Assembly: GCA_003254925.1 (NCBI GenBank)
Contig: QANZ01046354.1
Coordinates: 34,002-98,001, forward strand
Length of the DNA stretch: 64,000 nt
Direction of reading: 5' to 3'
DNA from: Chamaecrista fasciculata
Taxonomy: Eukaryota; Streptophyta; Magnoliopsida; Fabales; Fabaceae
A model generated the notes under the pieces. It was not told the DNA's origin. It saw nothing but the letters and a program-made list of their open reading frames with translations, and made no database searches. How positions within the stretch are numbered: position 1 is the first letter of the stretch; each line of letters starts with the position of its first letter. Below, piece by piece: positions 12,893-25,183 of the stretch. The position numbers and the translations under genes were made by a program.

Positions 12893-15027
12893 TCAAGTGT
12901 TGACGAATCTGCAATTCTTCCTAACCTCTCCGCTCTCAGGATTGAGAATATTGCCCATCTTCACCATGGAATCAGAGAATTGCTGGAAAAACGCAAGAGG
13001 ATCTTCGGCATACTTTTTGACGAGATCTCTGGTTTGAATTCCGAAGACGCTGGAATATAATTCTTGATCTGAATTGAGCAATCCCTCGCCCTTGAGAAGC
13101 AATTGGTAGAAAGAATTGTCGAAGAGATTAGGAGTGACGTAATCCATGGCGGTAACATTGTTGTCTCCTCCATTGATGGGTGGACAGATCGATCTGAGGT
13201 GAGTGAGGTGAGATTGAGAGATAGGGTTTTTCTCAGAAGTCGCATCCAAGTCTCCGTAAATTCTTGATCGGAAATTTTGACATCGCGCCATGCCGATTGT
13301 GTGGGCTCCTGCCAACCAAAATCATAATGGTTTGGCCCAATAACGAGATTATCAAGTGATTTCACAAAACATTAACAAGTGCATTGGGCCTATGTCTTGT
13401 GTAGAATAATCAATCCATTGAGCCCATGAACAAAACTAGTTACTAATATTATGCAATTTCTTAGTCCAAAAAAGATCATAAATTTTAGATTTCTAGCAAA
13501 TCTGGCTTGTATTTTTTAAGTTTAAATTTTAAAGAAATGCCAAATAAATTAAGTATAATATTAAATTAAATTATTTTTGTTTTCTTTTTATCATTTTTTA
13601 TTGATAAATAATTTTCAAAGTAAATATATGAAATTAAACAACGAGTTTTTTCATGTCTTAAAAGATATGTAAATATTTTTTTTTAAATATAAAGTATATA
13701 CAATAAGATTTATAATAATCATTAAATAAGTTGATGTAGTGAATTCTAAAGTTGTAGCTAGATAGAGTGAGTTTTGAAATGTGATGAAATTAGTTTTGAA
13801 ATATGGGGCACATGATAGATGGAATTTTATTTTATATATAGTTTAAAATTGGAAGGGACAGAAAAGATTAGAGGCATATAAATATATAATGGGTGGAAAA
13901 AAAAAGAAGCAAGAGAAGGTATATACCTAAAAGGGCAACCATATCAGTGACTGATAGGTCTTGATATAGAAACTTGGAAATGATGGAGAAGAGAGACTCT
14001 TGAGGAGTGGGAAGATTGGTGTTGGCAAGAGCAAAGCTTGCAGTTACAGAATCCTTCCTTCCCACAGGAACATCCCAGTAGGGCCCACCAACCTACATGT
14101 AATTAATTAATAATGAGGATATGTGAATGAGTGGAATGAAGGGAATATATAAAATGAATAAAATTACAAGAAGGACAGCATCTCTGGCAGCAATAGTGAG
14201 GAGATCAGCACAAGAGACAATGCCAGGACACTCAGATTCAACCATGTTCTTGATTCTGTCTACAACTCCATAGCCTTTCAAAGAGTGTATGTTTGTTGCT
14301 GCTTTTTTCTCTCCTTGCAATGTCACTGTATCATCAAGCAACACTGATCCATCGCATCCCTACATATATATACTTATATTTTATCATTATCATCATCTTA
14401 TTATTATATATATATATGGAATGATTCTTTTTGGGTTATACTACGATGAATTCGAGATATATAACCTCTATTCAACGACTAGAAAGTGGATAGTAAAAGC
14501 TTCCTACCTCTTCACATACATACCTTTCCATTCATAATTTATCTTTATAGAATAGTACTTTTTATCATGCAATATATAAGGTGATATTTTTTAGCTATTT
14601 AAGGTTAGATTTAATTTTTTTTAGTCTCGAGATTTGTGTTTTATAATTTAAAAAAAAATTACACAAACTCAAGATTATCAAGTTAAATTTAATTGTTGAG
14701 AATAAGAGTTTAAGTTATTCACCTCTCCTAATTAGAACTACCCTATTATATATACAAGTACTATTTTAGTTTGTGCATTGTGGTGGTGGCTAATTAAAAC
14801 CTAATTAATTTTCACAATGCTAATTAATCAAACACATGCATGCATGTTTGTCTGAAACAAATACATGAACATGACATGTGTCAGTTGTGTTATGATGATA
14901 TACATAATACATCTATATATATATATTATTAAAGCTAGCTAGCTATATGCATATATTAATGAGTGCTTCTTATCATACATATATAATAATTGATCTTAAG
15001 TACTTAGTGCACGAAGAGAGTATGTAA

Positions 15028-15059
<32 letters not shown>

Positions 15060-15296
15060 GAAGCGAGAGAGAGAGACCTGAACAAAGCAGTCATGGAAGT
15101 GAAGACGAAGCATGATGGCTGCATTTCGTGGATCAGATTGAACTGCGCACTCCATTTCCTTCTTCACAACATCAAACACAGTAGGGCATGTTGATGCATA
15201 ATAATCTACTCTCAATTCACTCCCATGCACACTCACAATAAACCCTAACATCAACAACAACAAACACCAAAAGTTTGAATTTGAAGAACCTCCCAT
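12893..15296 (-). CDS. PER11: Class III peroxidase, PER11-like (330 aa, 4 exons)
   Basis: Secreted haem peroxidase of the plant cell wall, oxidising phenolics with hydrogen peroxide. Exons (minus strand): 15078-15296, 14168-14359, 13927-14092, 12893-13308. The 192- and 166-bp middle exons are the classic sizes and phases for this family. Residues 1-25 form a signal peptide; RLHFHDCF (64-71) gives catalytic Arg64 and distal His68; GAHTIG (193-198) gives proximal haem ligand His195; the expected cysteines (37, 50, 70, 75 and later ones) are present. The C-terminal half ([35 protein letters not shown]) and the sequence MVALLGAHTIG resemble Arabidopsis PER11 (At1g68850) as I remember it, more than other peroxidases. 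No vacuolar C-terminal extension: it ends NCRFVNT. Intron 1 carries a long TA microsatellite (about 15033-15059). It looks intact. Confidence 0.95.
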
Positions 15297-15387
15297 AATT
15301 ATGTTATTTCCAAATTTATGATATTGATGAATTGATGATGATTAAACAATATGCATATGATTGGAGAGAAGGGTGGGACTGAGAGGG

Positions 15388-15401
15388 ATATATATATATG
15401 T
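15388..15401 (-). promoter_or_regulatory. TATA-like box of the peroxidase gene
   Basis: An alternating TATATATATA tract lies about 95-105 bases upstream of the peroxidase ATG on its strand, giving a plausible 5' UTR of roughly 65-70 bases. Inferred from position and sequence only. Confidence 0.4.
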
Positions 15402-18400
15402 AACAAGAAGGAAGGACTATATGTTAGGGTGTTTTTTTTATACATATATAATTTAGTACCATGTTGAATTAATTAATTAATTGATTGATTGATGATCATG
15501 AGTTTGAGTATTTTGAAGGAATGGGTTTGTAAAGAGTCAAAAGGAGATGCAACTAATATGAATGAGGTTGGTGGGTGTTCTTAGACCACAAGTTAACTTC
15601 ATTTCTCCAAATCAGAGACACCTAAACACACACATGTAATTTTACTTGCTACAATTTGAGGCCAACCACCAAACCAAAAGCTCATATATTTTTATAAATA
15701 ATTTATTACAGCTAGCTAGTTAGCTAGCTAGCTAATTCCTTTTTTTACTCTCTCTATCTCTCACACAGTAATTATTTTACCCTTTTTTGTTTGGAAAAAA
15801 TTAACTACTATACAACTATGCAAGTGCATGCATGAGCCTCTAAAATGAGACACAAGTGGCACAGTTAATCATATTATTATATATAAACGTATACTATCAT
15901 GACATTGTCGTCCTATCTGTCACACACTTTTGACTAATGACTATATATATAGTACTTAAATTTTGAATAGTTTTAACTTTTAACCCACTTGCATTATATT
16001 TCATTTTAAAGATGGTTTTCTTGTCTCAAAAGCTATTCATTTATTTAGATATATTTTTTCCCTTCATTATACGTTTTTCAAAAGTGCACATGCAACTCAA
16101 TTAATAATTTCCTTTTCTACAATGTTAAGGGTTCTTCACTAATCATCTTTCTTATAAAATTTGCATTAATCATCAATACCATATGATCTCCACACAAAGT
16201 TTCCTGCTTAAACCTAAATAACCCTTAACATTGTAGAAACCCATCAATTTGTAAGCTTAAGCTTACTCACTATTCAAGCTACTATACCCTTTGTATATTA
16301 ATTAATATTATAATTAATTCCTACCAATGCATTCATATATAAATCAATAATGTACAATGCACATTCAAATATACTTCTTCCGTTTTTATAACATTTAGCA
16401 CGCAAATGAGAATCACTGTAGTTATTATTAGTTTTAATCAAACCGTTAATTAGACTAATTAAAATGAAGTTACATATGTGTATGTGTGTGTCTACACCAG
16501 AACACACGTCAAACATTTAATATTGTACAAGTTTACATTAATGATCTGGTGTGCATTTTTAATCTGCACGTAGCCTTCTTGGTTGTTTGTTCAAGAATGA
16601 AGTTTCATTCATAAGGATTTGCTCAAATTCTTAGTGGTTCTAACTAAAAGGGAAGAATTTATATGTATAAATCAGAGTGATTGGGTCATGCATGATGAAG
16701 TGCAGAATAAGATTCTTCGTTCGTGTAAAGAACATACTTACAAATACATATCTATACTATATATACCAGATATCTCCAAAACTAGAGTTTTCATTTATCT
16801 TGACTTTCTTCTCTGATTAAATTATTATAATTACTTAATTAATATTCCCCTCTGTTTCTCAAGTTTTGAAGAGTCAAACAAGAAAAAGATTGTAGCTTCA
16901 GCTTTAATTAATATATTTGTGTGCTGATTTTGTTTAATTTCATCAGTTAATTAATTTTCTTACCTGTATGTATACTTAAGAAATGAAACACCAATTATGC
17001 CATTTCTTTGAAGTGTAACTGGTTAGAAGTGTTGGGACGATCGATGGCAGTTGGAAATAAAGTAATTAATATAACGTTTTATGCCCAAATCAAGACAAAC
17101 GGAAAAACCCCAAATTTGTCTTCAAACTTCTAGATTATGGGGTGGCCACTTTTTCTGAAAATTGTTGTTTTATACTTATCTTGCTTCAAAAATTAGATTG
17201 ACATTTGTCTGGTATTTGATATTTGTAAGAAAACAAAAATCTGATTTTTTTTTTTTTTANGGACCAATTTGAAATTTCAGCCATTTTATTATAAGGTTAT
17301 GTTGTGAAAATGTAGCGGACGACCAGAAAGGGGTGTAGCCATATAATATAAGAAGATATGTGTGTGTAAGATTTTTTTTTCTCAATTTTTTTTATTCATA
17401 TATGATGTTAACTTTCTCCACTACAAAATTGAGATTATAATTTTATTTTAGTTTAATAAAAAAAAACAACAGTTGAGTTTACATAAAACATCAATGTTAG
17501 ACTACGATTTATCTTTAGTATATAATGAGAGCGATTGAATAACATATTTTAGATTAAAATGTTGAATTTCATTTTGAGTTTTATTTATTGTGTAGAAAAT
17601 TAATTGAACCATTCAAAAATAATAAAAGACTTCCCAAGACTATTATTTGTTCGAAAGATACTTTTTTGGGTTAAATTCAGAGACATAAATTACAGTAGTC
17701 CGGGAGTATCTCATTAAAAATAAGAATTTCATATAATTGTATTTGCACAATCACTTTCTCATTCCTAGGATTAGGATAAATAACAGGATAGAGAAAAATT
17801 AATTAATAAATTGGAAAAAAAATAGTATTTAAATAAATAGACTATAATATAATAAAGTGACCAATAAATAAATTATTTACAAAAATAAAATAAAATTTAT
17901 ATATATAATGTCACATTATCGCCCATTAATTAACCAATGAAACTCATTCTTTTATTTACTTTTCTCTGCACAGCTGTCAAATAAATTCTGAAAGATATAA
18001 TCATTCTTTAATCATGGGTGAAGAATGCTCTTCATGAAGAAAAATTAGCTAAAAAACAATTAAAAGCCCACACTAGCAGTTCACCAAAAAAAAAAGGCCC
18101 ACAATAGCATATATCAAACCCAACAAATGAACAATCAAAGAGTATCTTCAAAATCATTTGGGAGAAAATTTGGAGTTGAACAAAGTCCAAGAACTGTTCT
18201 GTGACTGTGATATTCAATTGTTGCTATATATAAATTAACAGTAAAAATAATTTTACATCTTTCTAAATCCTATACTGATCTAAATATTCTCCTCCTGGAA
18301 TTACTCAAAACAAGACAACAACATGCTAAATATCTAGGGTGTACAACAGCCTGTTCATCAGGTCACTCTGCACTGCGTTTGCATTACTCATGAACATATC

Positions 18401-18414
18401 GTTATCATATATGT
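15402..18414. other. Intergenic region between peroxidase and ceramide synthase genes
   Basis: No gene supported. Contains GCTAGCTA-type short repeats (about 15712-15732), a 20-bp perfect inverted repeat at 16114-16133 and 16220-16239, and an N at 17260 after a T run (likely assembly gap). The minus-strand frames at 16298-16516 and 18032-18217 have no recognisable features. The right end is 3' flank of the ceramide synthase gene. Confidence 0.5.
16114..16239. repeat. Short element with 20-bp perfect inverted ends
   Basis: TTTCTACAATGTTAAGGGTT at 16114-16133 is the exact reverse complement of 16220-16239. The 86 bases between show no further pairing that I could see. No clear target duplication flanks it, so MITE identity is only a suggestion. 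Confidence 0.45.
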
Positions 18415-21400
18415 TCAATCTTCATGTTCATCTTCGCCCTCTGAATCTGCAGAAGAGAAAAAAGTAATGAGCAATTTGAATCAGATAAAAGAGATTTCAT
18501 ATCAAGAAATAGACTAAAGACTGCTTAATTTGAAATAAACTGAGATTTGGGTTACTGAATTTGGAATACAACAACAAAAACCTTTTCCTACAAGGTCGGG
18601 TTGGGTATATGGATTAATAGACATCAACATGTTTTGTCGTTACACATTTCTATAATAAAGTTATTAATAATTAAATCCATCCTAATAGTTTCTTCAATTG
18701 TTTACTTTGGTCTTCCCCTACTTCTAGTTATTGGCTATCTTCTATTTAGTCAACTCTACCTATAGGATCCTCAAACGGCTTCTTTGTACGTTACCAAACC
18801 ACCTAAAGCTTGTTTAAACTAATTTTTCTAGATAGGTGCTACTCCAAAGTTCTCTCCAATGCACTCATTCCTAATTCTATCACTCATCCAACTCTACTTA
18901 CAGGAGAGGAGCCTCTTACTGAATTTGGAATCATGATGAAAAATCATAACATGCACAAGTAAATATTTTCTGATGATATGATAAACACGCCCAAGTGATT
19001 ATGGGAGAAGAATGTCCTGACATCATTTTTTATCAGTGTATTACTTCTGCATGCCAATTGATTGAGAAAATTTAGGCACAAAGTTACTTTGCAGCTCAAT
19101 CACTAGTCCACCTACACTACCCATCCAAATTTCAGACTGAGCATTGGCACTAGATTACGCCAGAATTTACACAACTATAATGCATTCTCAATTGTTTGTC
19201 TATTTCAATGCGGCTGCAGATAAAAAAAATACCCCCAATGTAGCGATTTCCATCAGATTTTAAATTCAGATGCTATATATTGAACATAACAATTAACATA
19301 TATTTCAACTAACCAGATCGAACATCTTCACTAAGTTTTCCTTTTGCTTGGATTTGTCTAACAAGCATCCGGTACATCAACACCCACCAATAAATGTGCA
19401 TAACAAGTAGGCAGATTAGAAGGCCATTAAACACATAATAACATATTGGACCATCCACAGAGTGCTTTTCCTTATCCAAGGTGAGCAAAACTTCATAGCT
19501 GCCAGAGAGAGAGCAAAAACATTAAACAAAGGAATGATGCAGCATGATATCAGATTCAGATCTACGAGACCAGATTCAAGCATTCTATTGATACATATGA
19601 TTTCTATAGAATGCTTCAACCTTCAGCAAAGACAGATGTGCTTATAATTATTGTTTCTTGAATATATAGTGATTTTGTTCAGACTAGACAGTTTCAACAT
19701 GTCCCTAATATAATTTAAAAGGAAAACACTTATGCGTAGCTTTATATCTATACTATCAAGTTTTCTAATTACAAAATGACAAAGAGACAGTTCTTACAAC
19801 TCAGTACCCTACAATTAGTGCTGTTTATGAGTTTCCTCAGTTTAGTCCAATTATAAAATGTGTTTAGGTAAATTCTGTGTTAACCCAATAAAACTTAAAA
19901 AACTAACAATTAGTGTCACATATGACTGCAATTATCTTCTACTTTAAAATGTTAGCGATGCACACATGTAATAAGTATGCTTGATGTTCAAGATGTAACT
20001 AGTGAAACATTGCTGTTCTACAGAGCTAATCACTACAAAGCTTATCCAAAGTTGAGGATCTATTTCCTAAAATGGCACAAAAATACGTAAAAACGTTACT
20101 GCAAACCTGAACAATAAAAAGGGAGGTGAGGGGGCGCATGCAAATCTTATTAAGTTGTATAGATCTTGAATTCGTGCAATTCCATTGTGTTACGAGTATA
20201 TGAAGAAAAAAGAGCAAAGTTTCCAAAATGACCAACTCTTAATATAATTGACTGAAACTATAGAGACACAGCCTTTCGGATAATCCTCAAATAATATTGA
20301 AAAGTTAACTTCATGTCAATAAATATGTCTTCATATTTGTTATTTATCATATAATAGCAAGTAGCTGATACGATGGATAGTTAGGAGCCAGAAAACATGA
20401 CAGAAAAAACAGGAAGAGAAAAATATAACACAGGAACAAAACTTTAATACAAACCTTGTACTCCTAATTACCCAGAATGGGAAGTAAATGAGGCGCAATA
20501 TGATCCAAGACAAAACAAAAAGAATAAATGCAAAGCTAGCAATTGTTTCGGCTCCACTGTACTTGGACATTTTCCCTGTCTCCAAAAACACATCACTTGC
20601 ATCATGAAGTGCTAAAACAACTGATCCAACACGAGAAAACCTGAAAAAGAAAAAAAAAAAAAAAAAAAAAAANAAAAAAAAAAAAAAAAGACAATAATAG
20701 TAATAATTAAGAAAAGGTAATAGAACAAAAAAAGCAAGAGACACATGAAAGTCTTGATAAATTTAACTTTTCTAATGAGGATTTTAGGACAACGTAAATT
20801 CAAACAATGACCCAAAATACATAGCAAAGATTCTTTGATAATAATAAAACAAAAGGAAAATCAACAAAAACATACCTCAAAATATAGGACAATACAATGA
20901 GACTGAGAGATGCAACATGATGGCTCATAGACACCCCAAAATCAGAGCGCCTTGTTTCCCAAAATATTAAAGCAAATATGGAATACGAATAAAATCCAGC
21001 AGCAAACATGTAAAGCGCTTTCAATTTCAACCTGAAATGTTTAAAAGTTATCACTATATTAATTACACGAAGTTAACATGCATAAATCATGGAAAGGACA
21101 AAAGATTACAGAAACTGATAAAACTTTTGGAATTGAATAATGACATTGATTTGGCACATAAACAATGAATCTTACTTGATCTTTTGATCCGGCCAGACCT
21201 GGTTCCCTGGCCCCACCCAAAAATTTTGCGTGTTAGTAAACCAAGGCTCATCATAAGTTACAGACAAGGCAAAAATCTCAGCCGATAGAAAATAAACACA
21301 TTTCCATGCTGATTCTTTGAATTTCCTAATCTTTTTCCTTGCCTCATCTGCCTGAAAATCCGGAATCTTATGCCCCTTTCCAAAAATTAACCGTCTGGCT

Positions 21401-22275
21401 ATTTTCTGTAAATGGAACTAAACTCAGATTGGCAAGATATAACTAGAAAGTTCAAAAGAACAAATAAAGATTAGAGGCGAACAAGTGCTGCTTGGCAAAG
21501 CACTGTCACAATTGTTGGGGATGAAATGCAAAATAAGTATGCAAAAGAGAAAAAAAAACATAACAATTAATTGATGTACTAGACTAAACCAGTTGCAGAG
21601 TGGCAGAAGGTGAAATTGAAGATTAATAATGGTATTTATAACCCTGAATTCCATTGAGCTTGTCATCCTCAAGAGCATAGCAATACTATAAAAGGCAAAC
21701 CTCAACAAATTGATAGAATTAATTTATGTATTACGAGATAAGGGCCAGATAATAGAGTATGGACTATGGAGGGGCAGACATTGGAAGAAAACGGATAAAA
21801 TCAGAAAATCAGCTAGCCAAGTAAATAGGCACAATTTGAATACCTCCAAAATTTACGCAATCATACCATAAGTTACAAGCCTTTAATTGAAAAACAAGCA
21901 ATTAACAGAAACAGAGCAATGCATCAATTTATCAACCAAAAACAATGCCTGGACAAAGCTTGTGTCCACACTTGATATGCAAGTGATACTCAATGACCAG
22001 TACCGCAACCCTAATTCACCAGCACACAAATCTTCTCTGAATCAGCTCATTAGACAAGAAGCGAAGAGAAATTCAAAAAAAAAAAAGAGCAAATCGGAGA
22101 GAGAAAAGGAGCGTGGGCGATATAATAGATAGAGTACCTCGAAGACACAAATATCGAGAAAATAGCGAACGGAGGGAAAGAGGATGGCGAAGAAGGGAAG
22201 AGCGGCGAAATCGAGAAATGCGGGGTCGGATTCATGGTGCCAGTCAAAGGAAGGTAGATTTTGAATCAAATCCAT
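18415..22275 (-). CDS. LOH1: LAG1-type ceramide synthase, LOH1/LOH3-like (308 aa, 6 exons)
   Basis: Endoplasmic-reticulum acyl-CoA-dependent sphinganine N-acyltransferase, making ceramides. Exons (minus strand): 22138-22275, 21176-21405, 20876-21031, 20455-20640, 19314-19498, 18415-18446; junctions are GT-AG and phases join cleanly. The TLC/Lag1p domain is complete: [15 protein letters not shown] (147-161) with the His pair 160-161, and the Lag1p signature [10 protein letters not shown] (186-195). There are several hydrophobic spans, and the tail is acidic ([16 protein letters not shown]). The N-terminus ([20 protein letters not shown]) and the acidic C-terminus resemble Arabidopsis LOH1/LOH3 (very-long-chain ceramides) rather than LOH2. 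The terminal exon adds only ten codons and the stop. Intron 3 contains a long A run with an N (assembly gap), and intron 5 contains a LINE fragment. No coding damage is visible. Confidence 0.95.
18568..18915 (-). mobile_element. 5'-truncated LINE in ceramide synthase intron 5
   Basis: A 348-bp insertion is flanked by a perfect 16-bp direct repeat, TTACTGAATTTGGAAT, at 18552-18567 and 18916-18931. On the plus strand it begins ACAACAACAAAAACC, the complement of a TTG-repeat tail. The minus strand carries a degraded version of the conserved end of plant LINE reverse transcriptase (a KLVWFGNVQR-like phrase, then a GKTK phrase in place of the usual RGRPK), with stops, so it is dead. The very long duplication is typical of target-primed retroposition. 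Probably an RTE-type LINE. Confidence 0.8.
20649..20689. repeat. A homopolymer with N (assembly gap) in an intron
   Basis: An A run of about 40 bases contains one N at 20673, inside intron 3 of the ceramide synthase gene, just upstream of the exon 4 acceptor. On the minus strand it is a T run next to the acceptor, so the true polypyrimidine length is unknown. Confidence 0.7.
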
Positions 22276-23925
22276 GAGAGGGAAGAGTAGGGAAGAAAGG
22301 AAGAAGGATTTTCCCGGGAAACAAACAACAAGTTAAGAGATTGGAATGATGGAAAATGAGAAGAAACATGGAAGAAAGCGAATGAAGATGGAAGGAAAAG
22401 CGAAAGAAATTGAAATCACACAATTATGAGGACAGTTTGTCCGTTGGGCGTTGGTCATGCGTTCATTTCGTTTAATCTCTCTTCAATTTCTTCCATTTTT
22501 CGACGCTGCAATTGCAAATTTGCAAGTCAATCTGCGTTCATTGGGACCCAAGTGAAAATCAATAAAGGAAAAAAAAAATTAATTTAGGACTAAAATCTCA
22601 TTTTGATCCTTTATATATTATTATTTTCTCAATTTAATCTCTCACTGATAAATGATAACAATAAAACCTAAATAAGTCATATAGACTAACATTAATAATT
22701 TTGTGCAAAAAAAAAAACATTAATAATAAAAAAATTATGAGGAATCAAATTAAAAAAATGTATTAGGGATCAGCAAAGTTCAATAAATTGATAAATACTA
22801 AATAGGTTGTTATTTGCACATAATACCTTACACTCGGACTATATATATTTATGAGAAAGAATTAATTAATGGAAACAAGATTTAATTCTCTAAAACATAA
22901 TTTAGATCACCAAACTGACAAATTGAATTTAACGAAATATATATTTTAGTTATTGAAACATTAAAACAAAATATTTATTGTTCTTTTTTATAGATTAAAT
23001 AATATATTATTTTAATCTCTTAATGATTAAATTGTGTATTTTATTTTTTAAGGACTAAATTGTTAACCCAGTGATCTTTTAAGGATTGAATTATTAATTT
23101 ACTCTAAAATAAAATTAACAGAACAGCATGTCATAGTCATTACTCATTAATTAGTGATAAGTCACTATCCTTTTCTCGGTAAATTAACTAAATTTGATTG
23201 AGTAAGTTTTAATAATGTATTTTGTAAAAAAAAAATGAAAAGGACATTTTAAAGACAAAGTCTAAAAGCTGATGTATATTAATCATAATTCTATTAGTTG
23301 AATTTTGAAGTCTAATATTATATTTTTAAAATAATATGAAAACAAAAGAAAAAGTATTTTACATTTTTACCAAAGTTATTGAATCAGAAAATTTACCACA
23401 AGTTTCTAATATACATATTTTCATTTTAAAATGATAGTAAATTGCTTTCTGTTTTTGTTTTTGGACAAACTCAATTGCTTTCTATTTTACATTGAAATAA
23501 TAGTGATAGTAATTTTGGTTATTTTAAGTACAAAGAAAGATGGGAAGTATCTCAAAGAAAGAGAAATGAGATATGATGCAATCTCCATTAGGGTGACTGT
23601 TAACTGAACATATGAGAGCTGTATTCATCATTGTACCATCCAACATGTGAGGAGTTATATGTCATCCTCTTGTCATTTCTCATTGTTTTCTAGTCCCATT
23701 TTTGCATTCGCCCTAGTGAACATCACCAAGGCCACGTGTTTTCATTTTTCAATTACTTTTTATCATTTTTTTGTTTTTATTTATTGTCGACTTATATTTC
23801 AAAATTATCATAAATAGTTTATAATTTTTTTTTCTACATAAATCGTTTTTTTCAACATAAATGTTGCCGCCTTCCTCTACCCTCTTGTTTTTTTTTTTTC
23901 TTTATTCTCTTGAACTATGGTGGCA
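22276..23925. other. Ceramide synthase 5' flank and AT-rich spacer
   Basis: Positions 22276-22440 are purine-rich on the plus strand (a CT-rich leader on the minus strand), consistent with the 5' UTR of the ceramide synthase gene. From 22560 on, the DNA is AT-rich. Phrases such as 'gatcttttaaggattgaattattaatttactc' fragments near 23070-23105 match the end of the GAGTAAAC repeat family seen at 34233-34500. No gene seen. Confidence 0.4.
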
Positions 23926-23929
23926 AGCG

Positions 23930-24655
23930 AATATCCTAAGGATGCGTGGTATCCTGCCATCTCATATGTCGTAGTATGTGATATTATAATATAAGATATC
24001 TGATATTTATAAATATTAATGTTTGATATGACAATAGTAAATGTCAGAAATATAAGATGCATATGTTTGGTACTCTCTTGTGAATAACATCAATCTTCTT
24101 TAAATTTCCATGTTTACCCTTATTAACATCTTAAAAACATATATTAATATTTTCAAAATAAATATATGATTTAGTCATTAAATTTGAACTATTTTATATT
24201 TTTTATCCCTAAATTTATACTTATTAAAACTCTTTTATCCCTAAATTTATATTAAATTTCTTTTTGGTTCCTAAATTTGACCCAATGACTAAATTATTAA
24301 CAATTGAAATAATTCGATAAATTGAGTCATATATTTTGATTATTCATTAACAAATTAGTTGACTAGTTATAAATTTAGAAACCAAATATATAGTAAGTTT
24401 TATTAAAAAAAACCAAAAAAGATAAAATTGGAACTTTGATTAAAAATGGCCTTGCAAATCCTGTCATCTGATATAACATAGTTCTTGTGTTGACATCAAA
24501 TCACACCATTTTTGCTGTCATCTGATGACAGAGTGTTATCTTGGATGTCGACGTATGACGACATCATGGCTTACCAAACACCAGACATCCAAGATATCAT
24601 AGTATATAAGATGGTGGGTATGAGATCACAGCATACCATATGCACCCTAAGAATG
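23930..24655. repeat. Probable foldback element
   Basis: The left part (AGGATGCGTGGTATCCTGCC, then 'atctcat') is similar, inverted, to the right part ending near 24650 (complement reads AGGGTGCATATGGTATGCTG, then 'tgatctcat'). Between them lies AT-rich sequence with paired ATATAAGATA-like blocks. Ends are approximate and I found no target duplication. Confidence 0.35.
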
Positions 24656-24690
24656 AGCCAAAATAGGATGGGAGTATTATAAAAATCTTT

Positions 24691-24990
24691 GGCTAAAGTG
24701 CACTTTTGGTCCCATAACTTTTTTTTGTTGCAATTTTAGTCTCATAACTTCTGAAAATGTCCTACCGTTGGTCCTAAGTTGATTTTCAATCATTTTCTGT
24801 CGTTTAAGATGATCTGATGACGTAGCAAATATGGGTGAAGTGGATTTAATGGCTAAAAATGGATGAAAATCAGCTTGGGACCAACGATGGGATATTTTCA
24901 AAAGTTATGGGATCAAAATTGCAACAAAAAAGCTATAGGACCAAATTGAGACCTTTGCTAAAGTTATGGGACCAAAAGTACACTTTAGCC
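24691..24990. mobile_element. MULE-like MITE, intact, 9-bp target duplication
   Basis: The 300-bp foldback has terminal inverted repeats starting GGCTAAAGTGCACTTTTGGT and ending in the near-perfect complement. AAAATCTTT flanks it at 24682-24690 and 24991-24999. Arms repeat 'ggtcccataactttt' and 'gaccaacg' phrases, and the centre has a GACGTAGCA motif. It is the cleanest copy of a family also seen at 10093, 12371, 40602 and, more distantly, 50336. Confidence 0.85.
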
Positions 24991-25053
24991 AAAATCTTTT
25001 AAATTCAACTTTTGATTCAAATTATGCAGTTCATGCAGTTCCATGCGTGTGAC

Positions 25054-25173
25054 TAGGGGTGTTCACGGGTTGGGTTGGGTTGGGTTTAGGGCGGGTTGGT
25101 TCGGGCTCACTAATTTATTTGGCGGGTTGGGTTGGGTTGGGCTAAAGAAAATAATTGAGTCAACCCAAACCAN
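25054..25173. mobile_element. hAT-like element fragment, one end lost at an N
   Basis: Begins TAGGGGTGTTCACGGG, a typical end of plant hAT-type MITEs, followed by GGGTTGGGTT repeats. TGCGTGTGAC precedes it (25044-25053) and recurs just after the N at 25173, as expected of a target duplication (8-10 bp). The right end before the N does not mirror the left, so sequence is probably missing at the gap. Confidence 0.6.
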
Positions 25174-25183
25174 TGCGTGTGAC

